From assembly GCA_022701365.1 (NCBI GenBank), contig JAKUHH010000150.1, forward strand, positions 248,001 through 312,000: 64,000 bases of DNA, in the 5' to 3' direction. The first letter of the stretch is position 1; every line of letters starts with the position of its first letter. This DNA comes from Mycocentrospora acerina (Eukaryota; Ascomycota; Dothideomycetes; Pleosporales). The notes below the pieces were generated by a model. That model saw only the letters and a program-made list of their open reading frames with translations. It did not search any database and was not told where the DNA came from. The position numbers and the translations under genes were made by a program. Of the stretch, positions 1 to 11,197 are shown one piece after another.

Positions 1-2544
1 ACAGTCCGCGAATCGCGCACCAGTCAGGCATGCCCTAGGGGGTAGATTTTCCATCAACAGAGACCCTGGCTGTTCATCTCCCAGATCGTCCGTGCCCTCT
101 TTGGACCATCCTCTCGAACGCCGTGACAATAAGCGAGCTACGAGATGGGACAGCTTCTTTCACGTGTAGCACGACTTGAGCTCTCTTTTTTTTTTGGGAG
201 AAAAAGGTTGTAATGGATGATGGTTTTTGGTGGCATTATGCACGCTTGTCTGCATTGGGTGCCTCGGCTGCAAAGAAGAAAGTCATGTTCGCGTCGAATT
301 GTATGAGGTTCCTGCGTGCCGCCGCCGCAGACGGGCCTTCGGTAGATGTGCAGGCCTCTGATTGGCAACGTACGCGGCAGGCAGCGGTTCCGAATCCCAT
401 TTAGCACCGCGTATCCATCGCTGCAGACTGGAGGACGGTGCTGCTGCGGTGCCATGTCACTCGTGTGCCATGTGTGCTCGGAGAAGATGCGTCCAAAAAG
501 GCGTCACCTGGCGTCGTGATTGAGCCATGGGCTCGATTACAGGAAAGAAGACGAACAGCAGGCCAACGTGGCTCCAGGGTTTGGTTGCATGCGCTTGTGC
601 TGATCGGCAAGCTCTTTGTGTGAGATCCTCCACAGACGAACAAGACCACGACGCCGCCATCCGTCCTCGTGGCGTGACGGAGACGTCGCTGAAAGAGGCA
701 TGAGCCGTCCACCCGTCGCTGGGCTGCTTTCCCGCGCTTGCCATGCACTGAAACTGAGACAAAGCTAGCGGTGGGAGTTGCCGTGCAGCACCAGAGCAGA
801 CACCAACGTGCGGTGAGAGCCTGCTGATGAAGGATGATGGCGAATGACTGACAGCTCGGGAAAAGTTGGACGTGCTGAAGACGCACAGAGCCACCGGGGG
901 TGAGTCAGGCTGGGGACAGTCTATGGTGCCGACCACCACAGCTCGTCGCGACCAGAAGAAGAGAGGAGACCTGGCGTGCAGGCGGCGCATCGCTTCGCAC
1001 GCGGCTGCAGCACTGCAGCATCACATCTGGCTAATCCTCTCTAATCGATGATGCGCACTTTGTGGCCATCTGCCGCAGAGTGGTCAGTTGAATTAAGGTC
1101 AACGCCAGCGAGTGGTTGGCTTCACGCCAGCAACGATAGCATTAAACGGCTTTGGTCAGCCGTGGCGCTATGCTCGCTTGCCAACTGCACCCGTCCGATC
1201 AGACATGGCTTTCCGGGACGATGTTTTGGCTAGCTTTGCTGGCGACACGACTGCCCGGCCGCTTGTGTCTAGGCGAGGTGGGAGGAGCACTGGAGATGGT
1301 TTTTAAAGGGAGTGGCATGCAAAATGGCTGTCTTGTCTCATGTCTGCTCCCTTCAGAGCGCCAGCCCTGCCTTGGACGTCTGCCCCCTGCGCCATTCGTC
1401 AGCTCCTGCGTGACTGTCTCGCAGCCTACAACAGACGTTGCGGCTGCCACGACTCCTGAGCGAGGCGGACGGCGGGGATATGCTCACGGTGAAGTCGAAG
1501 CCTTGCTATACCAGCCATACGCAGCAGTTGCACTCAGCACAGCAAAACCCTGGGGCCCGCTCCGCTCCAATCTGCCTCTCTCCTCTCTCGAAACCATCAC
1601 GGAGCAGGCTGCAGCAGGCGCTCGCAGGCCTGCCGTCGATCCATTGCCCACCGGGCGGACGTGCAGAACGACCCCTACCGCCATCAATTGTGCCGGGCGT
1701 CTTGTCTTGCACATCTGGTGCGGCCCAGCATCAGCAGCGGGCTTCGCGCAGCGCACGCCTCTGTTCCCCTGAAAACACTGAAAAAGAACACGTCGCGGCT
1801 GCCCAAGCCCGCACCTGCCGCAGCAAGGCGACTTTGGTGCGGCGACGACGCACGAGGCCAGCTGCACTGCGACTGGCGTCTCCGTGTCGACGAGAGTCGC
1901 CGCAGTCCCAGCATCGTCTGCGTCGGCAGTCTACTTCCGCCATCTGACAGGCCCCAAGAGCGATTCTCGTCAGGTTTCTCCTGGACGGGTCGATCTGCAG
2001 TGCATCGCGGCCTGTCCTAGGATCTAGCCAGGGCCCCCGGTGCGCCCCCGAGTGCCTCTGTCCCAGAACAGAGCGACTTCCGGCGCAGCGTAGATTGGCC
2101 GGGCTGGGATGCGTGGGCGGATCTGTCGGCCAAGGCATCATCTCAAGGCGTCTTGGTCGTTCACCGTTGCAGGGCTGCGCACCCGGCTAGCTGGATTGGG
2201 AGGCTGGCTGCTTGTCAACGGTCCGCCGCCTCGACGACGACTTAATCGCAATTTAGACAGGGAACGACACGCTGGGGCCCCCTCGACCGCTGTCTGACCC
2301 ACCCCGCTGGCAACGGTTTGGTCCTCACTGACGCCGCTACGAGCGAACGGGCGTCGTGCTGAATCTCGCCAACCGCTCATCGTACTTGAACGCTGCAGGC
2401 CCGAGGTCCTGGCGCACTACCTTCTGCCTGTACCCGTCTCTCTCGACTCCATCTCCCATCTCGTCATCGCTTGCTCACATTTCCATTCACCTCACCTTCA
2501 CCCGTTACGCAGCCCTGTTGTGACTCGTGACTTCTCTCCACTCC
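1..2544. other. gene-free GC-rich upstream region
   Basis: I see no convincing gene here. Open frames on both strands are short, overlap one another and match no family I know. The last few hundred bases (about 2380-2540) are pyrimidine-rich, as expected of the 5' leader of the C2H2 gene that starts at 2545. The rest is probably its promoter and intergenic DNA. Confidence 0.5.
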
Positions 2545-3693
2545 ATGGCAATGCAGCTTGCCAGTATGGTACACGGCAGCGTGCGAGAGCGCGAGGTTTT
2601 CCAGCAGCCTGCTCATCCAGTCTACTATCAACACACCCAGCCTCGCCCATACCCAGTGTCGGCAAGCACATACCCACCACAGGACGACTACCACCACCAC
2701 CAGCGACAACGCCCCCAGTCGCCGCCTTCGCCGCCTGCAGAGGAGCAGAAGCCCTCATTGCCATCCATCTCAGCCCTCCTGGAATTCGCCGGAGGCGAAA
2801 AGGCTGCATCCGAGACAGGTACGTACTTTTGCTCCCAGCTCCTTCCCCCATGGCTGATACTAACCTCCGTCTTAGCCGCTCAGAGTCCCCGTTCACAGCG
2901 GCAATCAACCTCGCCCCAGCTACGACAGGCGCAACACAGAGCATCGGGAACTATGCAGCAACCTCAACAACTACCAATCAGTCGTTCCGAGCAACCGCAC
3001 ACTTACAGTCAGGCACCCACAATGCTCAATACTTCCCGGATGACTCTGCCTCCCACGCCACCAATGCATCCAGATGCCACTGGCGACGGCAACCAGTCGC
3101 CCTCTACCATCTCAACCCACTCTACCGCATCAACGCCCTACTTCGTTGGATCCCTCAACAACATGGAGCCCCATCACCAGCGACAGTCCATGTCTATGTC
3201 GCTCTCAATGAAACGAGACTCGCTACCGTCGCATTCCATGTCACCCTACGCGACCTCAATGTATGCTCAGTCTCCCTACATGTCTTCTCCAGGCGCTGCA
3301 TCAACAACATCCTTCTATTCGCCAGAGCAACACTCCTACAACAACATGTACACACAGCGATCGCTGCCTTCTAACTACCAACCCACAATGCCGCTGCCTG
3401 TTCCTGCGCCCAATTCGTCGGCCAATAGCTCGAACCCGTGGCAACACCACCACTATATCAGCACCTCTAGCCAGTCAGCGTTTCCGCAGTCACAGGATCG
3501 CTACATCTGCTCCACCTGCAACAAGGCCTTCTCACGTCCAAGTAGCTTGCGCATCCACAGCCATAGCCACACCGGAGAGAAGCCCTACAAGTGCCCCCAA
3601 CCTGGATGCGGCAAGGCTTTCAGTGTACGGAGTAATATGAAACGACACGAACGCGGTTGCCACGCCGCGACAAGTACCACCATTACGACATGA
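2545..3693 (+). CDS. C2H2 zinc-finger transcription factor, FlbC-like
   Basis: Two exons, 2545-2818 and 2876-3693, give 363 aa. The 57-nt intron has a GTACGT donor, a CTAAC branch site and a TTAG acceptor; it is a multiple of three and free of stops, so an unspliced reading also stays open. The first ATG of the frame is at 2545. Most of the protein is disordered and rich in Gln, Pro, Ser and His, with a short conserved-looking LPSISALLEFA motif near residue 75. Two classical fingers sit at the extreme C-terminus (about residues 303-357): YICSTCNKAF then HSHSHTGEKPYKC and a CPQPGCGKAFSVRSNMKRH finger. Two C-terminal fingers of this form are typical of fungal conidiation regulators such as FlbC. 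A nuclear DNA-binding regulator is secure; the FlbC link is from memory of the family only. Confidence 0.85.
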   Translation: MAMQLASMVHGSVREREVFQQPAHPVYYQHTQPRPYPVSASTYPPQDDYHHHQRQRPQSPPSPPAEEQKPSLPSISALLEFAGGEKAASETGTYFCSQLLPPWLILTSVLAAQSPRSQRQSTSPQLRQAQHRASGTMQQPQQLPISRSEQPHTYSQAPTMLNTSRMTLPPTPPMHPDATGDGNQSPSTISTHSTASTPYFVGSLNNMEPHHQRQSMSMSLSMKRDSLPSHSMSPYATSMYAQSPYMSSPGAASTTSFYSPEQHSYNNMYTQRSLPSNYQPTMPLPVPAPNSSANSSNPWQHHHYISTSSQSAFPQSQDRYICSTCNKAFSRPSSLRIHSHSHTGEKPYKCPQPGCGKAFSVRSNMKRHERGCHAATSTTITT

Positions 3694-6600
3694 CGATTCA
3701 AAACTTAATCTCGATTATTCATCGGTCAAACGGCGTTTGGTATCTTAATTGCACATAATTTTGTATCGTGGGCACGTCTCACCCCACGATACCATCTGGA
3801 TGGCTATCTCCCTGGCGTTGCCGCCGGACAGGGCGCCAGTTTCTCTTTCTGCATTCCACCGGCGTCTCATACTCAAAGGCTTTCAACATTTTCCATCGCC
3901 ATAGGATCTGCGATGTTGTATCTCTATTATCATCAGAAGGAAGCTGCATCGGCGCAGCAATATTTATGGAAGACTCGGAATATTTCGACGGGAACGAGCA
4001 TGGTTTGGTTTCACTTCTATGTACCATAGTAGTAGGAACACGGTATGAGCACTCATTGCTTCGAACAAATGTCAAAACAAATCATCATGTCAACCTCATC
4101 AAATCTCTCTATCTGTGCATCCCTGTTGTATTCTTCTTTGATCATGAGCGGTGAAGTGAGCTCGGACTGTGGTTGTTCGCATTAATGTCATTGTCACTAG
4201 CGGAAACCCGACATGTCAGGACAAAATTGGGTAGTCGTAACTCCACGTTTCAAGCGCAATCACCATTCACAATGGATTATCCATGCTCTCTACGTGTCAC
4301 ATTGCATACAATCATTTGCTGTCAAAGCCACCATCATCTCACAACTGTCTGCCCACGCATGAACCGCCCCTCATGATCCTCCCCACGTCACGAACATACC
4401 TGGCGTGTGCCTGAAGATCTATGGAGACCCTGCACATCTCCCGCCATCTTGCCGTGCCCTGCCATATAATAACGTGAGATGAATATGCGCATGGTGTTGT
4501 AAATGAAAATGCCTCATTTCCCTATCGCTGCTGTCTGGAGATGAGTTTACTCATTAATTGTGTCCGCCGACAGCAATGCACGGATTGAGACACGTAAGAG
4601 TTCTTGTGCAAGGGATTCCTCGATAGCTGCAGTACATGTACCTACCTGTACCTTGTAGTGAGCTTGTTGTCATTGTTATTGTTCACATTGTCATCGTCAA
4701 CCCTGTTTCTCATACATGGCTATGTGCGTGGGTGTTGCTATGTCAACCTCGTTGTAGAAATTCTGCGCTATGATCTATGTGGCATGAGTGCTGCTACCGC
4801 CCCTGGTAGATACATAATCAAGATACTACAGTTTGCTCAACTTGACTCGGGGGTAACAATACATGTGGCAAGGACGTCACACACACACATACTCGGATCT
4901 ATAGCTCGGGTAGAAAATACATATCGTTGTTGTCTTGGTACTACATATCTTCGCGTACCAACCCCCTGACCGTTCAGGTTTCAGTGTGTACTCTGACTTG
5001 AGCATCCCGTGAATCGACTGAGCTCAAAGTGCCTTCAGTCACACTTATTGCGTCACAAACCTTGATTTTCTGATCGTCTCCGCAGTCTAGACACAGACTT
5101 GATTTTTTTTTCAGCCCTGGATCGTCATTGTGCTTTGTCTCACACAAGCAGCCACAGTGTGATGAAGAAGCATATCACATCTCATATATTTCCCGATTCG
5201 CTACCATGTACCTCGCCACATTAGCTCAGTACTTCATATCTCAAGGAACGAACAAGACGTTCACTGTGCGAAACGAACGGCTCGTTCGTTTTGCCGTATT
5301 AAGACACCCTTAATCCCAGCGTGCGCCTCCCGCATCTGCACTGCTCGATCAGATCGAATCGCATCACCAGCGACGAAACAGACAAGACGTTGAGATTAGA
5401 GTATTTCCGCGAAACGATAGTACAGCGTCAAAAAGCAAAAACAGGTCGTTCAATGGCGGGACCCAAAAAACGATAGCCCGTGAGCCGCAAAAATGAATCC
5501 TACGCGTAAGCTTTGCTTTTGATATTGATGCTGTGCTAAGGCATCTCTACCCGTGATCAGCTCTGTAAGGGTGTGCCGCCACTAGATGCGGAGGAGTCAA
5601 AAAAAAGCAAATGGCGTCTTTCTGCTTGGAGGATTTACGGCACCCTAACGCTCGTGCGACAGCTGAACGGTAACGGTGATGAAAGAAATTATCTTCCGCT
5701 GCATCTCGCGGCTCGTATCTGCGGTTTGTAAAACTTGGAAATAGTAACTGCGGTACGTATTCGAGTCGCCACCACGCAGGTTACCGGATTGGTTGATGAC
5801 GAGCCGGGAAAAGCACTTTCGATGCTGAGGACATCGTATGATCGTCACGTCGGTTAGTGAGGTAGGCCAATATCGTCCCGCGAAGACGCCTGGCGGGTAT
5901 CTTTGCTGTGACATCACACCCCTTGGATTGACTAACAACACACGGACCAGACAAGATCAGCAATGATCTCTCCCTCCCGCAAGCCAACGTGCTTGCTGCA
6001 CCTGGAATGGATTGCTGGGAGACGCCCAACTCTCCCATCACCAATGTCACTTTCACTGCTTCACAAGTACATCCCCTGGACCAAGCAGACCGCCTAGCAA
6101 TATGAACAAAGTTACTTCCGCCCTATGCGCAGTCACACGGTGTATTTAACAACGGTCATCCCTGAAAGACTTACCTTCTCGAAGCCAGTTTCTCACGGCT
6201 ATCCACCTCCGCTCGCCCTCGCCCTCACGCAGCGGTAACGTGGGCAGCGCATCAGCAGGGAACACCCGTAGCACGACGGCGCAGTCGCAAGCCCAGGAGT
6301 ACCCGGCTAGCAACTCATCCTCGCCGAACACGCCGCGCGCACCTACATTTTCTTCACTGCAAGCTATGATCGACGTGCAGGCAAGCGTCCCACGAGTGCG
6401 GTGAAATTGCGGGTGAGTATCACGGCTGGCTGGCTTAGCTTAGGCGGGCTTGGAGAAGCATCGTGAGACACGTCGGGCGTCTGGAGTGCGCTTCAGCCGC
6501 GGGTGCTGCGACGACGGACAGCTGTGATCGCCTGGTGACACGGAACAGGTGCAGAGTCAAGAGGTGGGAGCTAGAAGGGGGGGTCGGTAGGCCCGACCCT

Positions 6601-7449
6601 GGATCGTCGCGGCCACGTCTCCCAATTCGCAACGGCAGTCGAGTCGTGTGGACGAAATTGGTGCAGTGTTCGACTGCCGTTGCCCTCCGGCGCTATCAAT
6701 ATGCTCTTACCATCTTCAATTCTGTCATGTGTCCGGGATCGAGCATGTTTGGGTCGCTTAGCGGGAGTGGTACATAGGTTCGCGTGGATGGTGTGACTTC
6801 GCGTAGAGCATGCGCGAGGATGATGCCAGCATGCCGCGAGTGATGGAAGATGAGGCTTGCAGACGGGAAGAAGATGAAGCGCCTCGCTCCAGACCCAAGG
6901 CTTTCTGCCGTGGGGTTCACGTAGTTTGCCGTTTGCAATTCATCGTTGGGCTGCCGTGCCTGGACTCGGGCTTGTGGTACCAAGGCGTACACTTGTTCGT
7001 GTCATGGCAGCACAAGCTTGGACATGCAGGGAGGCTACACCGCTTGTCACATATGATGAGAACTCATCGATCGATCTGATGGCATACACGTCTCTTGGAT
7101 GTACTGGAAATTGGATAGGAAAGAAAGCTGTCAGTGATAGAAGTAAGGTTATTCAGTCATTGATGATTGTATTGACATTCTACTTGTGCTACCATAAACA
7201 AGAGAAAGTCTCAACAAATACAAAGTACCTAGTTCGCAATTTACTTCTTCTTTCACTCCTGTACATATCAGACCATACTAGCCAAAAACGTGCAGGTACC
7301 TACTACAGGGTTCATCATCGAGAATCACAAGTCAAACAGGGCGAAGAAACGAGGCTTTCGTGAAAGCGCCGGACGTCGGAAGTCAGGTACAGTCATGGCG
7401 CAAAGCAATCCAGAGTCCTCTGAAACGTTCGCATGTAGTGGCTAATGCC
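3694..7449. other. intergenic, AT-richer, no supported gene
   Basis: Between the 3' end of the C2H2 gene and the stop codon of the minus-strand CREG-like gene I find only short overlapping frames without recognisable domains. No tRNA or rRNA signature was noticed. Part must be the 3' UTRs of the two flanking genes, which point into this gap. Confidence 0.5.
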
Positions 7450-8214
7450 TCACAATTCGAAGGCCTCCTGCACATTCTGGGAACCAAGCCCAAGCCATGA
7501 CTTCAAGCCACCCCATCCGCGCTTCTTCTCACCAGGCAGCCGGCAGCTATCAATTTCTTCGGGTGTTACACTCTGCCACTCCTCTTTGGGGATCCAACCG
7601 ATGTATGCGCGGTCTCCGAATCCTCCAATCCAGTAGACCTCTTCTACTACCAATCGCACCCACTTGCTTTGGTGGATGCGATTGCCAGGCAACCACCAGG
7701 CGGCGTCTGGGTGGTACTTGACATAGCAGGCTGTCACCCCAGCCGTATCGAGACTATCGCTGCTTATATCCTCGAGGCGACCGACAAGGGAGAAACGCGG
7801 CAGCGAAGCAGGACTGCGCCACTGGTCATCTTGAGGATGCCAGCGCAGCGAAAGCGTGATGTTCGATCCGGCGTCCACATTCTTGAAAGAAGTCGCGATG
7901 GTAATAGCGAGGATCGTTGGGTTTCCAGTCTCGGGCTCACAGTCTCCAAAGTAGTCCATTAGCCCAATCGGCGCGCCCCCAACAGCAGAGGGCCGCTGCT
8001 CGGTGGCGTGAGTAGAGGGGAAGACGGTCGAAAGTGTACCAATGCTCTCAAGACGAAGGATACGTCGCGCTTGTACTGCAGACTCGTGAACGGTAGGGAT
8101 CGTATAGGCGCCCTCATGTTTGGAGTCAGAGTTTATGAAGAGGCGTTGTGGTGATGGCAGGTTTGACGCCGAGGTTAGGGCGATAACGGATAGGAGTACG
8201 CCTGCGACGTGCAT
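7450..8214 (-). CDS. secreted CREG-like / PNP-oxidase-fold protein
   Basis: Single exon, 254 aa. The N-terminus (MHVAGVLLSVIALTSAS) is a good signal peptide, so the protein should enter the secretory pathway. The mature part fits the CREG-like branch of the pyridoxamine-5'-phosphate-oxidase split barrel. ARRILRLESIGTLSTVFPS corresponds to the conserved first strand region, GLMDYFGDCEP and the segment with NITLSLRWHP follow, and CYVKYHPDAAWWLPG plus VEEVYWIGGFGDRAYIGWI form the typical C-terminal part. CREG family proteins are secreted or endo-lysosomal glycoproteins that have lost flavin catalysis; an enzymatic role is not implied here. One NIT sequon is visible. The gene faces away from RPS30, with about 650 bp between the two ATGs. 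Confidence 0.8.
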   Translation of the reverse strand: MHVAGVLLSVIALTSASNLPSPQRLFINSDSKHEGAYTIPTVHESAVQARRILRLESIGTLSTVFPSTHATEQRPSAVGGAPIGLMDYFGDCEPETGNPTILAITIATSFKNVDAGSNITLSLRWHPQDDQWRSPASLPRFSLVGRLEDISSDSLDTAGVTACYVKYHPDAAWWLPGNRIHQSKWVRLVVEEVYWIGGFGDRAYIGWIPKEEWQSVTPEEIDSCRLPGEKKRGWGGLKSWLGLGSQNVQEAFEL

Positions 8215-8866
8215 TTTGTCGGCAAACGAGCTTTGGTAACTTCAGGAAAAAGGAATCTATGCGATAATATATGTTCTGAAGACTAGCACGGTTGAGCTGT
8301 CAGCGGGTGTCTGAGTTGTGGCAAACGAAGAAGCTTGAGCGAGGTAAACAGATCGCGGATGGCATCACAAGATACGGCCATAGCGGCGACTGCCGGCCAA
8401 GACTGAAGCTGGCCATATGTGACAAGCGCGAGGTCGAGACAATTGCAGAAAGCAAAGAAGCGCAAAGTTACTGTTTGCACTACACATGCATGTTAGTTTG
8501 AAGACGTTGAGTTTGCGATGTAAAGAGTGATGTGTGTCCCCGCCATTTTGGTGTTCTCTCTCATCGCTACTTTCCATCTTATCAGATGCCAAGCATCTAC
8601 ACAGTCACGTGTGCTCGGTTAGCTGTTCGAGCACAGGGCCAAAATCGATTTGACTGCACATCGCCGCCGCCGCCCAGTCAACGACATCCACGACCTTCGA
8701 CCTGTACGTACTCCATCTCCACGTATCCGCCCGCATCATCTCGAATTTCTGCGACGACAAAAGATCGCATTCACCACATCGAACTTGCGAAGAAACACCG
8801 CTGACTGGACTTTGCCACACAGACGACTCCTAACTTCAATCTCCATCAACCCCATCCACCGCAAAC
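8215..8866. promoter_or_regulatory. divergent promoter region, CREG-like gene / RPS30
   Basis: This 652-bp gap separates two divergent starts and holds no supported gene. A palindromic CACGTG lies at 8606-8611, about 260 bp before the RPS30 ATG; such E-box sites bind bHLH factors of the Cbf1 type in fungi. Its use here is inference. The stretch from about 8670 to 8866 is pyrimidine-rich, as usual for the leader of ribosomal protein genes. Confidence 0.35.
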
Positions 8867-9305
8867 ATGGGTAAGGTTCACGGTTCCCTCGCTCGTGCCG
8901 GAAAGGTCAAGTCTCAGACCCGTAAGTATACTCCTCGCCCATCATGAGTTGCAAGGATACTAACGTCATACAGCCAAGGTAAGCCTACACACCCTTCGAT
9001 AAGCCGTTACAAGTCCCCGCGAATCCCCGCAGCGAACAAAACAACCAGTGTCGAAACAAGAAGAAGATATCGCGCAATACTTGCGACGCACGCAAAACAG
9101 CGGAGGCTGACAAAGTGGCAAATAGGTTGAGCCCCAGGAGAAGAAGAAGACCCCCAAGGGCCGCGCCAAGAAGAGGCTCACTTACACTCGCCGCTTCGTC
9201 AGCGTTACCATGACCGGTGGCAAGAGGAAGGTCCGTAGAATTAACGATTCGCCAAACTTGCGGGCGCTGACAAAGACGCAGATGAACCCCAACCCAACCT
9301 CATAA
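8867..9305 (+). CDS. rps30: 40S ribosomal protein S30 (eS30)
   Basis: Four exons, 8867-8921, 8974-8978, 9126-9230 and 9282-9305, give a 62-aa basic protein, the normal length for fungal eS30. It starts MGKVHGSLARAGKVKSQTPK and carries the conserved block RAKKRLTYTRRFVSVTMTGG with the C-terminal MNP turn. It is a structural protein of the small subunit near the decoding region; there is no ubiquitin-like fusion, as is normal in fungi. Exon 2 is only 5 nt (CCAAG). It completes the Pro codon and supplies Lys, and its flanks are a CAG acceptor and a GTAAGC donor. Skipping it puts an immediate TGA in frame. The third intron has an unusual GTCCGT donor but a clear CTGAC branch site and CAG acceptor. 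Confidence 0.93.
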
Positions 9306-9901
9306 GCAACTCCGTAATAGGAAGGCGTTGGGAACGAGCACGATGAGCTTAAGATTTTTGTCATGGATTCGGTTTCCTGGGGATGGCTATGACTCTGGAT
9401 CAGAGAGAGCGGGAGCCGCAATATGAGATGGTCGTTGCCACGGCACGTACACTCGCAGCACCGAGATCCCGCACTTTGGGATGATGGGGGCATATTCATG
9501 GCGTAAATGTACATTCGGCTTTCTGCACGGCTGCATCACGAATCCAGCTGCTTGTGTCTCGAAACTTGTTCCCATACTGTGCAATCTCGTGCCGTCATTT
9601 TGTTGCCTTTTGAGATTCCCTTCACTTATTGACTGATGCATTAAACTACTTTCCACAAGCTGCAGCACTTGTCACATCCAACTATTCTGCATGCAATTTA
9701 TCCCCGCAATGTCCGTCCCCAGCTCAAGCTGTCGTTCGCAGATCGGGTTGGTCAATATGCGCGTCTCGCACAAGCTCCAGCCAAGGCAGTCGCAAGCGAG
9801 TGCGATCTACGTCAGACTTGACCTCACCTCTTCGAAGCTGTTGGAGCTCCATTTGAACTTCACTAGTCATCAAATTGAATCAAAACCCCCACAAATTAAC
9901 A
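9306..9901. other. RPS30 3' region and FMP46-like promoter
   Basis: This 596-bp gap lies between two plus-strand genes. It contains no frame I can support; it should hold the RPS30 3' UTR and the promoter and leader of the next gene. Confidence 0.5.
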
Positions 9902-10499
9902 ATGTTCAAACGAATCTTCGGAGAGGTAGCTTCCTTCTTAATGAATTGTTGTAGTTCTCGTACTGATTGCTCTCCATAGCACGGCGCGAAGAACGTCGTC
10001 ACCCTCTTCCACAAGCCCTCTAATCAGGCGTCAACGCGGGTCCTTGCTCTCCTCAAGCAAGCGCACGCACAACCTGTTGCTCATGCGACCGAGGATCAGG
10101 CTAGCGCTCCCCAGACGGAGAACACTTCCGACAAGAAAGACTTCGAGCTCGATGTGACAGAGGTCCCGCCAACGGGCGATCAGCTCAAAAGTATCTTAGA
10201 GTACTTGGGAGGAACTGGCGCGGCTGGAAGGGTTGTCGAAGGTGCAGAGAATGAGTCGGATGCGCTGAGGAGGCTTAAGGCGGATGGCAATGTCTTCCAG
10301 CGGCCGGTAGTAAGTACAGCCCATAATAGCTTCTTTCAGTCACTGATGTCCTCAGGTGGTGGATTGGAATCAAGGCAAAGCAAGTATGTTTACACCAAAA
10401 TTTTCTTACTCCATATTTGACCTGCTAATGTGTACAGTCGTTGGAGCAAATGAATCTGAGATTCTGAATCTGCTGCGCTCAACCGCCAAGGGTGCCTAG
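9902..10499 (+). CDS. FMP46-like (DUF1687) mitochondrial thioredoxin-fold protein
   Basis: Four exons, 9902-9925, 9980-10309, 10356-10383 and 10438-10499, give 147 aa; all introns are 46-54 nt and GT-AG. The product starts MFKRIFGE, continues HGAKNVVTLFHKPSNQASTR with a long helix, then has PPTGDQLKSILEYLGG, and ends VFQRPVVVDWNQGKAIVGAN. That is the pattern of the DUF1687/FMP46 family, small fungal proteins predicted to have a thioredoxin-like fold and found with mitochondria in yeast. No CxxC pair is present, so classical thiol-disulfide exchange is unlikely from sequence alone. The splice sites were chosen to keep the RPVVVDW block, which is the best family landmark. The biochemical role is unknown. 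Confidence 0.8.
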
Positions 10500-11197
10500 A
10501 AGCCATGGTCACTTTAAATCAAGTGCAAACCTCACTCTCTTCTCACTTTGTAGTCGTGAGCAACTGCCTTGAATTGGTTAGTTGGGTCATGAGGTAGGCG
10601 GCCCACCTTCACCGCCCCAAAGCCCATTGGAACAAACATGTCGGCAAGGCGACGGACGGGTAGCTGCAATGTTCAAACAAAAAGTTTTCCCTAGAGTCTT
10701 TCCGTGTTGTGATTTTCAAAATTTGTGGAAACCCCCTCTTTCTCTGTCTTTGAGTGTGTGTTAGGACGGATACCACGGTAGGGGCAAGGTATCTCCGTAC
10801 GTTATGTTCCAAGTCTTGCAAAATGTTATCAAGTCTCTAAGACTATTCACAGTTGGTTTTCTTCAGTAGGATAGCGACCAGCAGATTGGATATTTGGTGC
10901 GGCTGGTGCCGAGCAACAATTTTTACCGCCACTGTTGTCGTCACCTTCACCACTACTTACCGTTCACTTAACCCTACGCGACTTCCCTCTGGTGTACCAC
11001 AACACCTCACTCCTACTTCTTTCATTTCCACCTTCCTTCCCTTACTTTTCTTTCTCGGACTTTCATTGCTCCTGCTTGGAGTTGCGGCATCACACGGTTT
11101 TCCACTTTCACCACGTCTCATCTGCGCTCTCTGTTGTGTTCACGCGCTCGCGCTTTGTTTTCCAACGGGAAATTTTGGCGATACGTTCAGCATCACC
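10500..11197. other. upstream region of the RRM protein gene
   Basis: There is no independent gene. An open frame runs into the RRM gene from 10853, but it begins with TTG, and its translated upstream part is hydrophobic and low in conserved-looking sequence. The ATG at 11198 has a strong context (CACCATGGC). The CT-rich stretch 10930-11190 looks like a 5' leader. Confidence 0.5.

Noticed and set aside
2520..3374. 284-codon frame overlapping the C2H2 gene
   Set aside because: It has a GTG start and is a shadow of the Gln/Pro-rich zinc-finger protein frame.
10853..11197. N-terminal extension of the RRM protein with hydrophobic segments
   Set aside because: It starts with TTG in a CT-rich leader, while the ATG at 11198 has an excellent context and starts the ordered protein.
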